Of a stretch of 64,000 nucleotides of DNA, positions 34,593 to 43,851 are shown one piece after another. Position 1 is the first letter of the stretch. Every line of letters begins with the position of its first letter. The stretch is taken from the NCBI GenBank assembly GCA_013697245.1, contig JACCXH010000001.1, positions 62,001-126,000 of the forward strand, in the 5' to 3' direction. The translations under genes and the position numbers were made by a program. The notes beneath the pieces were generated by a model. The model saw only the letters and a list, made by a program, of their open reading frames with translations, had not been told where the DNA came from and searched no databases. The DNA comes from Bacteroidota bacterium (GTDB lineage Bacteria; Bacteroidota; Bacteroidia; B-17B0; Aurantibacillaceae).

Positions 34593-35036
34593 TTATTTTT
34601 TTCCGGTACTCCCAAAGCCGCCTTCGCCGCGGTTAGATTCTTCCAGAACGGAAACTTGCTGCCAGCTAACTTGCTCATGTTTGGCAATTACCATTTGCGC
34701 AATGCGTTCACCATCATTAATAGTAAAATCTTCATTAGATAAATTCACCAACAAGACTTTTACTTCTCCTCTATAATCGGCATCAATTGTTCCGGGAGAA
34801 TTAAGCACAGTAATGCCATTCTTAAAAGCTAAACCGCTACGAGGTCTTATTTGTGCTTCATAACTATTAGGCAATTCAATAAATAAACCGGTTGGCACTA
34901 ATTGGCGCTGCAGAGGTTTTAAAATAATTGCTTCGGTAATATTTGCTTTAAGATCAAGCCCCGCTGCTTGTATGGTTGCATACTCGGGTAAGGCATGTTT
35001 TGATTGATTGATGACTTTAATTTGAAGAGTTGCCAT
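34593..35036 (-). CDS. dut: dUTP diphosphatase
   Basis: 147 aa trimeric dUTPase; hydrolyses dUTP to dUMP, keeping uracil out of DNA. All five family motifs are visible: [34 protein letters not shown] (catalytic Asp and base-stacking Tyr), RIAQMVIAK and the P-loop-like [10 protein letters not shown] at the C-terminus. It overlaps the end of the flippase gene by 20 bp, so it is translated from the same mRNA. Confidence 0.95.
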   Translation of the reverse strand: MATLQIKVINQSKHALPEYATIQAAGLDLKANITEAIILKPLQRQLVPTGLFIELPNSYEAQIRPRSGLAFKNGITVLNSPGTIDADYRGEVKVLLVNLSNEDFTINDGERIAQMVIAKHEQVSWQQVSVLEESNRGEGGFGSTGKK

Positions 35037-36519
35037 TTGCGCGCAGTTTTTTCAGGTTAGGAAATTCTAATTTATAAACGAACCATGCAAATAAGATTAC
35101 AAACAAATTATTCAGTATTACCCTTAAAATTGTGTTTTCCATTCCGCTGTACGTTAACGAAATAAAATAAAAACCTAAGGCAATAACAAGATAGACAGTT
35201 ATTGCTTTTATATTATATTTTATAGGAAAATATTTTTGACCAAGAATGTAAGAAAGTACCATCATGCCTGCATAAGCTGCTAATGTTGCCCAGGCCGAAG
35301 CCACATAAGAATAGGTTGGCACAAAAATTACATTTACAGTAATGGTTATAATGGCGCCGACGATTGCAATAATGGCTCCGTATTTTGTTTGTCCGTTTAA
35401 CTTATACCAAATAGCTAAATTATATACCACACCCAAACATAAATTGGCGATCAATAAAATTGGCACTACACTTAAACCACTTCTAAAATTTGGGCCTATA
35501 AAAAGTTTTATCCAATCTAAATTTAAAGTGGTTGCCAAAAAAAGAAATAAACAAAAAATAATAAAGTACTTCATAATTGCTGCGTAAGACTTTGTTGAGT
35601 CTTTTTCTTTTGCTTTATTAAAAAAGAAAGGTTCTGCGGCAAACCTAAATGCCTGGATAAAGATCGTCATTAAGATGGCTATTTTATAACAGGCGCCATA
35701 AACACCCTGTGCTATCTGGGCTTCAGACTTATCTACAATTAATTTTTTAAGAATGATCCTATCAAGTGTTTCGTTGATCATGCCTGCAAAGCCTAAAATA
35801 ATTAATGGCCAGGCATAGCTTAGCATTTTTTTAAGCAACGCTGTATTTAAAGAAAATTTTAAGCCGGCAAATTGTTTTGATAAAAGAATTAATGTAAAGC
35901 AATTGGCTAAAAGATTGGCAAGAAAAGCATAACCAATGCCAATCTCGGGATTATAAATCGAGGCCATAAAATTTGTTTCGCCATTATCATAACTTGCTTT
36001 ACAAACTTTTAAGAAGAAAATAGTCAATCCAAAATTTACAATAACGTTGCTTAATTTTAAAATAGAAAATTTTAAAGCTTTATTTTCCAGCCTTAATTTC
36101 GCAAAAGGTATTGTAGTAATGGCGTCGCTACTTACGATCAGCACGCTCCAAATAATAAACTGCGGCAAATACAACGAATTTGGAGTTGATAATCCTTGTG
36201 CAATGGAGCCTGCAAATACCAGGAAGAGCAAACTAAAAAATACAGACGAAAGAATTAAAGAAAGCAGTGCGGTATTATAAACTTCCTGTTTGTTTTCGAG
36301 CTTAGAGCTGAAATTAAAAAATGTAGTTTCCATACCATAGGTAAAAATTACATTTAGAAAGGAAATGTAAGCGTATAGTTCACTATTAATTCCATATTCG
36401 GCTGCGGTAAAACCGTAAGTTAAAAGTGGCGTTAACAGGTAATTTAAAAACCGGGGAACAATTGTGCCCAAGCCATAAATAACAGTTTGTCCTGCCAGTT
36501 TTTTTATCCCGTCTGCCAT
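35017..36519 (-). CDS. Polysaccharide flippase (Wzx/MOP family)
   Basis: 500 aa with about 14 hydrophobic helices, resembling the oligosaccharide flippase family that moves lipid-linked sugar units across the inner membrane. The N-terminus [22 protein letters not shown] is typical of the family. No glycosyltransferase cluster adjoins it except the sugar reductase upstream. The last 20 bp overlap the start of dut, an odd but stable pairing with a nucleotide-metabolism gene. Confidence 0.88.
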   Translation of the reverse strand: MADGIKKLAGQTVIYGLGTIVPRFLNYLLTPLLTYGFTAAEYGINSELYAYISFLNVIFTYGMETTFFNFSSKLENKQEVYNTALLSLILSSVFFSLLFLVFAGSIAQGLSTPNSLYLPQFIIWSVLIVSSDAITTIPFAKLRLENKALKFSILKLSNVIVNFGLTIFFLKVCKASYDNGETNFMASIYNPEIGIGYAFLANLLANCFTLILLSKQFAGLKFSLNTALLKKMLSYAWPLIILGFAGMINETLDRIILKKLIVDKSEAQIAQGVYGACYKIAILMTIFIQAFRFAAEPFFFNKAKEKDSTKSYAAIMKYFIIFCLFLFLATTLNLDWIKLFIGPNFRSGLSVVPILLIANLCLGVVYNLAIWYKLNGQTKYGAIIAIVGAIITITVNVIFVPTYSYVASAWATLAAYAGMMVLSYILGQKYFPIKYNIKAITVYLVIALGFYFISLTYSGMENTILRVILNNLFVILFAWFVYKLEFPNLKKLRANGNSSN

Positions 36520-36610
36520 TTTATTAGCTCCAACTAATAAAGGTAAAGAATATGAGAAGATGCATTTTTGATTTAAACGTAAGATATCAACTAAAGATTG
36601 TAAACAGTAA

Positions 36611-36665
36611 ATAAAGTGTTGCCCCTTCCGGGGTTAATGCCGTATTTCCGAAACCCTGGAGGGAG
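36611..36665. repeat. GC-rich REP-like fragment
   Basis: A GC-rich patch in AT-rich DNA. On the minus strand it reads CCCTCCAGGGTTTCGG and then AACCCCGGAAGGGGCAACAC. Short self-complementary cores (CCCTCCAGGG, CCCCGGAAGGGG) resemble repetitive extragenic palindromes seen in environmental Bacteroidota; that is memory of the pattern, not a search. It lies between rfbD-like and flippase genes. Confidence 0.45.
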
Positions 36666-36672
36666 TCTTCTG

Positions 36673-37602
36673 TTACTTTTCCATTTCTTTGATCTGGTCT
36701 TCCAGGATTTTAATGCCTTCGGTAAAACTATGCGGGTTATAACCCAATTCTTTCTTTGCCTTATCAATAATAAAACCAGTTATTGGCGGGCGTTTAGCGG
36801 GTTGTTTAATATCTGCACTTTTACTGGGTTTAATTAAGCTTTTATCTAATTTATAATAATCTGCCACAACATGCGCTAACTCTAAAATGCTGTAATAATC
36901 TTTTCCGGAAATATTATAAATGCCTTTTGCTCTTTTTTGAGCAATTAAAATACAGCCATCTGCCAAATCCTCGGCTAGGGTTGGTGTTCTAAACTGGTCA
37001 TCTACAACATTAATGGTTTTACCCTGTTCTAAGTTAGATTTTACCCAAAGCACAATGTTACTGCGGCTCATATTATCTACAATACCATACACAAGTACCG
37101 TGCGGGCTATAGCCCAATCTATGGAACAAGCCATAACAATTTCTTCTGCGGCGAGTTTACTTTCTGCATAATAACTTAAAGGATTTGGCACTTCGTTCTC
37201 ATCCAGTGGACCATGCGTACCATCAAAAATAAAATCGGTGCTTAAATGAATAAAATGTGGTTTATAAAATGGCTCATTTATTTTTAATTCTTCCAACGCT
37301 TTTACCTGGTTGTGAACAGAGGTAACGTTCATGGCCCAGCAAGTTTCCTTCTCGGTTTCGCAGGCATCTACGTTGGTCATGGCAGCGGTATTAATAACAA
37401 CATCGGGTTGGTGTTTCGAAAAAACTTCTTCCACATTTTTAAGGCTGGTAATATCAAGGGTCTCATAAACATAACCGTCCTGTTTTACCAGCCTATTCCC
37501 TCCACGGGCAGTGGCAATGCAGGTTAAAGCTTTATTGTTTCTTAATTTATAAACCAGTTTTTGGCCAAGTAATCCGTTAGAACCTGTTATTAATATTTTC
37601 AT
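36673..37602 (-). CDS. SDR sugar reductase, dTDP-4-dehydrorhamnose reductase-like
   Basis: 309 aa extended short-chain dehydrogenase. NAD(P) motif ITGSNGLLGQKL (residues 4-15), NTAAMTNVDACE, HLSTDFIFDG and the catalytic YxxxK in SYYAESKLAAEE, as in RfbD/RmlD. The real substrate cannot be read, since no rmlA, rmlB or rmlC genes are nearby. It precedes the flippase gene on the same strand, separated by a GC-rich repeat, which fits surface polysaccharide synthesis. Confidence 0.85.
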   Translation of the reverse strand: MKILITGSNGLLGQKLVYKLRNNKALTCIATARGGNRLVKQDGYVYETLDITSLKNVEEVFSKHQPDVVINTAAMTNVDACETEKETCWAMNVTSVHNQVKALEELKINEPFYKPHFIHLSTDFIFDGTHGPLDENEVPNPLSYYAESKLAAEEIVMACSIDWAIARTVLVYGIVDNMSRSNIVLWVKSNLEQGKTINVVDDQFRTPTLAEDLADGCILIAQKRAKGIYNISGKDYYSILELAHVVADYYKLDKSLIKPSKSADIKQPAKRPPITGFIIDKAKKELGYNPHSFTEGIKILEDQIKEMEK

Positions 37603-37609
37603 TCTTTAA

Positions 37610-38185
37610 TTATTTTTTTAAAAAAAGTTTGGCGCTTTGTTCTAATTCTTTGAACCAGTTTTTACCATATTTACGGATCAAAGGTTCCTTTAAGAATTTA
37701 TAAACGGGTACATCTAACTTTGTGCCACATTCGCAGGCGGGTTTGCAAACATCCCATTTATCATAATTTACAGCATCGTAATCTTTATGTTTTGTAATGC
37801 GCACGGGATATAGATGACAACTAATAGGTTTTTTCCATTTAATTTCCCCGTCATAATACGCTTGTTCTATAGCACATTTAGCAATTTTATTTTCGTCAAA
37901 AAAAACAAAAGCGCATTCAGCGCCCGGACTAACTAAGGTTGTGGTATAATCGCCATCACCATCTATTACATAAGGCCCATGTTTTTCAATAGCTTTAATT
38001 CCTTTTTTAACCATGTAGGGTTTTACTTTATCTACAATAGATTCAAGTATCGAAAGTTCTTCTTTATCAAGTGGGGCTCCACTGTCGCCGGCAACGCAGC
38101 AAGCGCCTTTACAGGCATTAAGGTCGCAAACAAATTTCTTCTCTAAAAGATCTTCGCTTATTAATGTTTTGTCAATGGCTATCAT
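37610..38185 (-). CDS. DUF3109 family cysteine-rich protein
   Basis: 191 aa. Cysteine pattern FVCDLNACKGACC near the N-terminus, AECAF and AKCAIEQAYYDG in the middle, ISCHLYPVR, then VCKPACECG, as in DUF3109 proteins, related to the YkgJ-type zinc or Fe-S cluster family. Cytoplasmic, function unknown. Its ATG overlaps the TGA of the RDD gene (ATGA), so the two are coupled. Confidence 0.88.
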   Translation of the reverse strand: MIAIDKTLISEDLLEKKFVCDLNACKGACCVAGDSGAPLDKEELSILESIVDKVKPYMVKKGIKAIEKHGPYVIDGDGDYTTTLVSPGAECAFVFFDENKIAKCAIEQAYYDGEIKWKKPISCHLYPVRITKHKDYDAVNYDKWDVCKPACECGTKLDVPVYKFLKEPLIRKYGKNWFKELEQSAKLFLKK

Positions 38186-38766
38186 GTTTCGTTGGGTAAA
38201 GATACGGAAGTAGCCTCAATGTTATTTATTTTTTGTAGAAGTTTTAGTTCTTTTAAATCTTTTTTACGTATTACAAATGTATTGCTCCACGTATCATGCC
38301 ATCCGAGGGTTGAAAGGCATGAGAACGCTTCAAACGGTACAACTCGGGATATTGACCGTAAAAAAATTTGTTTCGGGCTGGGTTTATTACCATATTCATC
38401 AACCACTATTCTTCCTAGTATTGCTTTTGCGGGTGAGGCTTGCATTGCCAGTTCAAAGATAAAATAATATAAAGGCTGAAAAATTAACCAGCTTACAAGT
38501 CTGTTATAAATATTAATGTTGGGATCATTTAAAATACCAAGATTTTGTGTTAAAGCAAGTATAACGCCCAAAACAATACCAATGCCGGCTTCAAAAATAA
38601 CTCTAAAAACATAATCTAAAAGCCAATGTCCAAACCTGGCCCAACCATCTACATAATTTACATCACGAAATCTATAAAGTTTTTTTTCTATAAAAACAGC
38701 TTCCCCATTAACTCTTTGTTTTCGTTTTTCGGTGTAAAACTCTTTGATCTCTGTAATCTTTTGCAT
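38182..38766 (-). CDS. RDD family membrane protein
   Basis: 194 aa. The RDD signature is visible: ARFGHWLLDYVFR (Arg, Asp), then TM segments around IFEAGIGIVLGVILALTQ and LIFQPLYYFIFELAM, followed by KAILGRIVVDEYG and LRSISRVVPFEAF. RDD proteins are small inner-membrane proteins, some of them ion antiporters. It overlaps the DUF3109 gene by 4 bp. Confidence 0.88.
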   Translation of the reverse strand: MQKITEIKEFYTEKRKQRVNGEAVFIEKKLYRFRDVNYVDGWARFGHWLLDYVFRVIFEAGIGIVLGVILALTQNLGILNDPNINIYNRLVSWLIFQPLYYFIFELAMQASPAKAILGRIVVDEYGNKPSPKQIFLRSISRVVPFEAFSCLSTLGWHDTWSNTFVIRKKDLKELKLLQKINNIEATSVSLPNET

Positions 38767-38791
38767 GGAAAGAGGGGCAAATTAAGAATAG

Positions 38792-39601
38792 TTAATTAAC
38801 AGCCATTATTTGTCCCATATAGGATCCAAGGTGCTTTTCAAGGATCAGATGATAATTCTTGTTTTTTTTAAATGCGGTAAAAAACTCGTTAAATAAGATC
38901 TTTTGATTGCAGCCTTTTGGTAAAATAAAACCAAATTCTTCTTTTGTTTGAATTAATGGTTTTTGAATTTTTACAAACTTGGTAGGATTGTTTTTGACGT
39001 AGAACCAAAAAGTAATAGCATCTACATAGCCAAAATATAAAATATTACGCGCTATTTCATCCAGTATTTTTGTGCCGCTTGGTTCTGCAATTAATTTTAG
39101 TTCGGGCAGGTAACTTTTTTTAATTTCGTTTACGTATTTATTTAAAGTGGTATTTGTAACCGTTAAGGCTGTCATACTGCCAAAGGTTTTAATTATTTCA
39201 GGCTGTGTTTTTGCTTTTATATCTGTGGCATTTCCATTAGATATGCAGAAAGCAACATTTTTTAAATAAGAAGTTGTAAACTCTATCTCTTTAGATTTTT
39301 CGGGAGCTATGGTAACGGCCCCAAGACCAATGGTATTATGCGATGAATTTTTTACACTTGCATAAAACAGCTCAGGATCTGTAAAAGCAATATATTTTAA
39401 TATAGGATTTGTTTTTTTTACTGTTTTTTGCCATAGCAAATATTCATTAATGATATCCACCTCTATTCCTTTAGGGGAGCTACCTTCGAGAGTGGCAAAG
39501 GGTGGATGGTCCAGGTAATGAATATAAAGTGTATCATTCGCTTGTGAAAAGCAACAAATGCTACAAAAGCATACAAAAATTATGGCCGCTACACTTTTCA
39601 A
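38792..39601 (-). CDS. Periplasmic solute-binding protein, family 3-like
   Basis: 269 aa. Signal peptide to about residue 20 (AIIFVCFCSICCFSQ). The body matches the SBP_bac_3 layout: YIHYLDHPPFATLEGSSPKGIEVDIINEYL, VTIAPEKSKEIEFTTSY, and a C-terminal EEFGFILPKGCNQ block. It binds a small ligand, identity unknown. The start is TTG at 39601. No permease or ATPase genes are adjacent, so it may serve as a stand-alone sensor or receptor (inference). Confidence 0.78.
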   Translation of the reverse strand: MKSVAAIIFVCFCSICCFSQANDTLYIHYLDHPPFATLEGSSPKGIEVDIINEYLLWQKTVKKTNPILKYIAFTDPELFYASVKNSSHNTIGLGAVTIAPEKSKEIEFTTSYLKNVAFCISNGNATDIKAKTQPEIIKTFGSMTALTVTNTTLNKYVNEIKKSYLPELKLIAEPSGTKILDEIARNILYFGYVDAITFWFYVKNNPTKFVKIQKPLIQTKEEFGFILPKGCNQKILFNEFFTAFKKNKNYHLILEKHLGSYMGQIMAVN

Positions 39602-39769
39602 ATTAATTTATGAAATTATTCAAAATCTTTAAGGCAGGTTTGCTTAAACCAAAAGGTTATAATCAATTGATTGTTAATATAGAACAAGCGTTTTTTTAAC
39701 CGTCAATTTAAAACTCAAGGTTTTTTCATTCCTACAAGCGTTAAGCTTCTTTAATTTTTAGGTTTTATC

Positions 39770-39800
39770 TTGTAAAGATACCATTTTTATGGTATTTTTG
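39770..39800 (+). promoter_or_regulatory. suf operon promoter
   Basis: TTG (39770-39772), 20-bp spacer, TATTTTTG (39793-39800): a full Bacteroidota-type -33/-7 pair, about 60 bp before the sufA-like ATG. Best-placed promoter for the whole Fe-S operon. Confidence 0.6.
39778..39795. promoter_or_regulatory. Candidate operator: perfect inverted repeat over the -7 box
   Basis: ATACCAT-TTTT-ATGGTAT, perfect 7-bp arms, extending to 11 bp with one mismatch. It fills the spacer end and the first bases of the -7 box, so a bound repressor would block RNA polymerase. An Fe-S or iron-sensing regulator is plausible but not identified. Confidence 0.45.
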
Positions 39801-39813
39801 TACTAATTTAGAT

Positions 39814-39832
39814 TTAATCTAATTAAGATTAA
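39814..39832. promoter_or_regulatory. Second inverted repeat in the suf leader
   Basis: TTAATCT-AATTA-AGATTAA, perfect 7-bp arms with 5-nt spacer, just downstream of the expected transcription start. Possible second operator; AT-rich, so chance is not excluded. Confidence 0.35.
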
Positions 39833-39860
39833 TTGTTAAATAATTTAAAATCAAATAGTT

Positions 39861-40187
39861 ATGATAACAGTAACAGAAAACGCAAAAAATCATGCCATTG
39901 AATTAATCAAGACAGAAAACCGCCCGGTTGATACATTTATTAGGGTTGGGGTTGATGGGGGAGGATGCTCTGGTTTATCTTACAAATTGGAGTTTGATAA
40001 CCAGCTAAAAGAAGGCGACCAGATGTTTGAAGATAAAGGTGTAAAAATTGTAGTGGATAGAAAGAGTTTTCTTTACCTGATAGGTACTGAATTAGAATAT
40101 ACCGGAGGCCTTAATGGTAAAGGTTTTATATTTAATAATCCAAATGCTAACCGCACCTGCGGCTGTGGTGAATCATTTTCGGTTTAA
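39861..40187 (+). CDS. HesB/IscA/SufA-type iron-sulfur carrier
   Basis: 108 aa A-type carrier that receives and passes Fe-S clusters. The three conserved cysteines are present: GGGCSGLSY (about residue 36) and CGCG near the C-terminus (NRTCGCGES). First gene of a SUF operon. An S23 gene lies between it and sufB, and the inverted repeat around that gene starts inside this gene's last codons. Promoter and operator-like repeats lie upstream. I give no symbol because SufA, IscA and ErpA cannot be told apart here. Confidence 0.92.
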   Translation: MITVTENAKNHAIELIKTENRPVDTFIRVGVDGGGCSGLSYKLEFDNQLKEGDQMFEDKGVKIVVDRKSFLYLIGTELEYTGGLNGKGFIFNNPNANRTCGCGESFSV

Positions 40188-40657
40188 AGTTCAAGATAGA
40201 AAATTTAAAGTTCGAAAAAGCAAGAAATGGGAACAGCAAAAAAATTTGAAGACCTGGAAGTGTGGATTGCCACAAAAGATTTTTGCGTAAATATTTATAA
40301 GATCACTGAAAATGAATTTTTGAAAAAAGATTTTGGACTTAAAGATCAAATTAGAAGAGCTTCAATCTCAATATTATCAAATATTGCGGAAGGTTTTGAA
40401 AGAAATGGTAATAAAGAATTTATTCAATTTTTGAGCTATTCAAAAGGCTCGGCTGGCGAGGTAAGAGCGCAGTTGCATATAATTAAAGAACTGGATTTTA
40501 TAACAGATAAAGAGTTTATAGAGTTGAATGATAAAATTACCCAGATAAGCAAAATGCTTTCTGGCTTTATTAATTACTTAAAACAATCAGATCTAAAAGG
40601 AACAAAATATAAAATTGAGAATTAAGAATTTTAAATTTTGAACCTTTAATTTTAAAC
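40182..40657. repeat. Inverted repeat enclosing S23 gene 2
   Basis: The 32-bp arms at 40182-40213 and 40626-40657 are complementary at 26 of 32 positions (for example AAATTTAAAGTTC against GAATTTTAAATTT). They lie just outside the S23 frame, so the transcript could close it into a stem-loop between the sufA-like gene and sufB. Confidence 0.7.
40227..40625 (+). CDS. S23 family four-helix-bundle protein, copy 2
   Basis: 132 aa. Family signature KKFEDLEVWIATKDFC, then LKDQIRRASISILSNIAEGFERNGNKEFIQFLSYSKGSAGEVRAQL. It sits inside the suf operon between the carrier gene and sufB, a place not expected from its unrelated family, and is enclosed by its own 32-bp inverted repeat. Its function in Fe-S assembly, if any, is unknown; an insertion origin is more likely. 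It resembles copy 3 more than copy 1 in the middle block. Confidence 0.9.
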   Translation: MGTAKKFEDLEVWIATKDFCVNIYKITENEFLKKDFGLKDQIRRASISILSNIAEGFERNGNKEFIQFLSYSKGSAGEVRAQLHIIKELDFITDKEFIELNDKITQISKMLSGFINYLKQSDLKGTKYKIEN

Positions 40658-40664
40658 TAATATA

Positions 40665-42119
40665 ATGGCAAACGAGATCTTACAGGAACATATTAATAAG
40701 GATTACGAATTTGGCTTTACTACCAATATTGATTCTGATACTTTTGCGCCTGGTTTAAACGAAGAGGTTGTAACAGCACTCAGTAAAAAGAAAAATGAAC
40801 CAGAGTGGCTACTTGAGTTTAGACTAAAAGCTTTTCGCCATTGGCAAACCTTGGCTGAGCCAAGCAATTGGGCACATTTAAATTATCCAAAAATAGATTT
40901 TCAAAATATCAGTTATTATTCTGCGCCAAAAGTTAAACCCGAATTAAAAAGTTTGGATGAAGTTGATCCGGAACTTTTAAAAACCTTTGCAAAGTTGGGC
41001 ATCTCTCTCGAAGAACAAAAACGTTTAAGTGGTGTACAATCAAACATAGCAGTTGACGCGGTTTTTGACAGCGTATCTGTTAAAACAACTTTTAGAGAAA
41101 CCCTTTCTGAGAAAGGAATTATTTTTTGTTCTTTCAGCGAAGCTGTTCAGGAATTTCCAGACCTTATTAAAAAATATATGGGTACCGTTGTTCCTTATAC
41201 AGATAATTATTTTGCCGCACTTAATAGTGCTGTATATAGCGATGGCTCTTTTTGCTACATACCCAAAGGCGTTAGATGCCCTATGGAGCTTTCTACTTAT
41301 TTTCGGATTAACGCAACAGGTACCGGTCAGTTTGAGCGCACATTGATCGTTGCTGACGAAGGAAGTTACGTTTCTTACCTGGAAGGTTGTACTGCGCCGC
41401 AGCGCGACGAGAACCAATTACACGCGGCAATTGTTGAAATTATAGCGCATAAGAATGCGGAAGTAAAATACAGCACAGTTCAAAACTGGTACCCCGGTGA
41501 TAAGAATGGAAAAGGCGGCATTTTTAATTTTGTTACCAAGCGCGGTATTTGTTTAGAAGATAATTCAAAGATCAGCTGGACACAAGTTGAAACCGGTTCG
41601 GCCATTACCTGGAAATACCCATCTGTAATTTTAAAAGGGAATAATAGTGTTGGCGAATTTTATTCGGTGGCTTTAACCAATAATCGGCAGGAAGCGGATA
41701 CGGGTACAAAAATGATCCACATCGGAAAAAATACCAGGAGCACAATTATTTCGAAAGGAATAAGTGCTGGCTTTAGTAATAATAGTTATCGCGGCTTAGT
41801 TCAGATCCGCAAGGGAGCTACCAACTCACGTAATTTTTCGCAATGCGATAGTTTATTAATGGGCGATAAATGTGGCGCACATACTTTTCCATACATAGAA
41901 ATTAAAGATAAAACGGCGGTTGTTGAACATGAGGCCACAACAAGCAAAATTGGTGAGGACCAACTTTTCTATTGTAAACAACGCGGTATTGATAATGAAA
42001 AAGCAATTGGTTTAATTGTAAATGGTTATTGCAAAGAGGTTTTAAACAAACTTCCGATGGAATTTGCAGTTGAAGCCCAAAAATTATTAGCTGTAAGCTT
42101 AGAAGGCAGCGTGGGATAG
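40665..42119 (+). CDS. sufB: Fe-S cluster assembly scaffold subunit SufB
   Basis: 484 aa beta-helix scaffold that forms SufBC2D and builds nascent Fe-S clusters. Motifs are [56 protein letters not shown] and [17 protein letters not shown], plus the C-terminal KISGE-like [20 protein letters not shown]. The length is normal. In most SUF operons sufC follows at once; here a 1.7 kb membrane-protein gene comes between. Confidence 0.96.
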   Translation: MANEILQEHINKDYEFGFTTNIDSDTFAPGLNEEVVTALSKKKNEPEWLLEFRLKAFRHWQTLAEPSNWAHLNYPKIDFQNISYYSAPKVKPELKSLDEVDPELLKTFAKLGISLEEQKRLSGVQSNIAVDAVFDSVSVKTTFRETLSEKGIIFCSFSEAVQEFPDLIKKYMGTVVPYTDNYFAALNSAVYSDGSFCYIPKGVRCPMELSTYFRINATGTGQFERTLIVADEGSYVSYLEGCTAPQRDENQLHAAIVEIIAHKNAEVKYSTVQNWYPGDKNGKGGIFNFVTKRGICLEDNSKISWTQVETGSAITWKYPSVILKGNNSVGEFYSVALTNNRQEADTGTKMIHIGKNTRSTIISKGISAGFSNNSYRGLVQIRKGATNSRNFSQCDSLLMGDKCGAHTFPYIEIKDKTAVVEHEATTSKIGEDQLFYCKQRGIDNEKAIGLIVNGYCKEVLNKLPMEFAVEAQKLLAVSLEGSVG

Positions 42120-42129
42120 TATTTAAATT

Positions 42130-43842
42130 TTGAATTCATTCGTAAAAAATAATTATTTAGATCTTGTTATAGCATTTTGTGTTGTTGTACTTTTTTCTGT
42201 TGTATTTAGTTTTGACAGAAAAATTTCAATTGATGGCGATGCAAAAGATTATTATTCTTATTTGGTTTCATTTTTTATAGATCATAATTTTACACACCAA
42301 ACCGGCAATAGCTGGTACCTTTTAGAAACCCCAACGGGTATAATTAATGTGCATACAATTGGTGTTTCCTTATTAATGGCCCCTTTCTTTTTCCTGGCGC
42401 TTCTTTCTGCCAAAATATTTGATTTCGACATGAATGGTTTTTCTTTACCATTTCAAATGGGAGTTTATTGTGCCGGTATTTTTTATTGCACAATTGGTTT
42501 GATCTTTATTAAGAAATTGTTGCTTCAACTAAATATCCATAAAGGTTATGTTGCAGCTCTTATTATTTTAAGTTGTTTAGGCACCCATTTATTCAGCTAC
42601 ACCGTTAATGAGCCTGGTATGGCCCATGTTTATGCCTTTGCATTAACAAGCATGTTCTTTTATTTTATTTTAAACCTGTTTCAAAAAAGAAAAGCAAAAT
42701 ATTTTTACTTAAGCGCTATTGTTTTAGGTTTAATTATTTTGGTACGGCCGGTAAATATTATTTTATTAACCTTTATTCCTTTCTTTTTTCAGAATAAATA
42801 CGATCTTATTAGTACGTCAAAAGTGATCTTACGTACAAAACATTTTTATCTCTCAATAATTGCCCTTTTTTTAATTTGTTCTATTCAAAGTATCGCCTGG
42901 TATGCGCAAAACGGCAAACTTATTCAGGATTCGTACGTCGGAAATGGATTTTATTTTAATCATCCTCAAATTTTAAAAATGTTATTTGGCTTTAATAATG
43001 GTTTATTTATTTATGTGCCCCTTTGTTTTTTATCGCTTTTCGGTATAATTCCCATGTTTGTAATTAATAGGTTTAAAGGTTTTGTATTTGTTGTATCACT
43101 GGCACTTATCATTTATGTATTTGCTTCGTATTGGGCCTACAATTATTTTGATGGTTTTGGAATAAGAACGTTTGTGGATTTTTTACCAATGTTCATCATC
43201 GCGGGCGCTTATATGCTCCAGAATTTTAAACCTAAATTAAAATATGCCGTAAGCGGAATAGCTTTGCTTTTTTCGGCACTAAACCTCTTTTACATTTATC
43301 AATATCGTAGCGGAATTATTAAAGGCAATGGCATGAATTTTGAAAAGTATAGTTACATTTTCTTAAAAGGCAATAAAGCTTATGCCGATAGTTTAGGTGG
43401 AAGTAACGACCTGCCTCTTTACTCTAAAAAAAACCCACCTCTTGTTTTTGAAAATAAAATGGAGAATAAAGAAGTTGACGTACAAAACAACGACACCACT
43501 ATTATATTTAATTACAATATAAATACCAAACGTTCCAATGGCTTTTATACTTTAATAGAATTTGAAAGGAAGGAATTAAATTTAAATTCTTCTTTCAGAA
43601 GTTTTGTTGTTCTTAATGCAACGGATTCTATAGGCACTCGAAAGAATTACCAGTCTTTTCGTTTAAATGAAATACCGTCAGAAACTTGCTGCGATTGGAA
43701 AAAATATTCCTATTCCATTGCATCAACCGGTAAATTTATGAAGGATGATAAATTAAGTTTAATGATCTTAAATCCTGACAGAATGCCTTTTTTTATTAAA
43801 AATTTTAATGTAAAAATATTTGATTACAGCAATAATATTTAA
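42130..43842 (+). CDS. Polytopic membrane protein, possible GT-C glycosyltransferase
   Basis: 570 aa, TTG start at 42130, 10 bp after sufB. About 10-11 TM helices run from residue 12 to 410, then a soluble C-terminal part of about 150 residues. An acidic loop after the first helix (SIDGDAKDYYSYLVSFFID) with paired acidic residues, and the later long hydrophobic stretches, recall GT-C fold (ArnT/PMT-like) sugar transferases, but I see no decisive motif. It is embedded between sufB and sufC with tight spacing, so it is made with the SUF proteins yet belongs to no known step of the pathway. Confidence 0.72.
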   Translation: MNSFVKNNYLDLVIAFCVVVLFSVVFSFDRKISIDGDAKDYYSYLVSFFIDHNFTHQTGNSWYLLETPTGIINVHTIGVSLLMAPFFFLALLSAKIFDFDMNGFSLPFQMGVYCAGIFYCTIGLIFIKKLLLQLNIHKGYVAALIILSCLGTHLFSYTVNEPGMAHVYAFALTSMFFYFILNLFQKRKAKYFYLSAIVLGLIILVRPVNIILLTFIPFFFQNKYDLISTSKVILRTKHFYLSIIALFLICSIQSIAWYAQNGKLIQDSYVGNGFYFNHPQILKMLFGFNNGLFIYVPLCFLSLFGIIPMFVINRFKGFVFVVSLALIIYVFASYWAYNYFDGFGIRTFVDFLPMFIIAGAYMLQNFKPKLKYAVSGIALLFSALNLFYIYQYRSGIIKGNGMNFEKYSYIFLKGNKAYADSLGGSNDLPLYSKKNPPLVFENKMENKEVDVQNNDTTIIFNYNINTKRSNGFYTLIEFERKELNLNSSFRSFVVLNATDSIGTRKNYQSFRLNEIPSETCCDWKKYSYSIASTGKFMKDDKLSLMILNPDRMPFFIKNFNVKIFDYSNNI

Positions 43843-43851
43843 AACAAGAAC

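Noticed and set aside
39610-39699. 29-codon ORF MKLFKIFKAGLLKPKGYN...
   Set aside because: Cationic start is suggestive, but there is no promoter, ribosome signal or homologue I can point to; chance in AT-rich DNA is likely.
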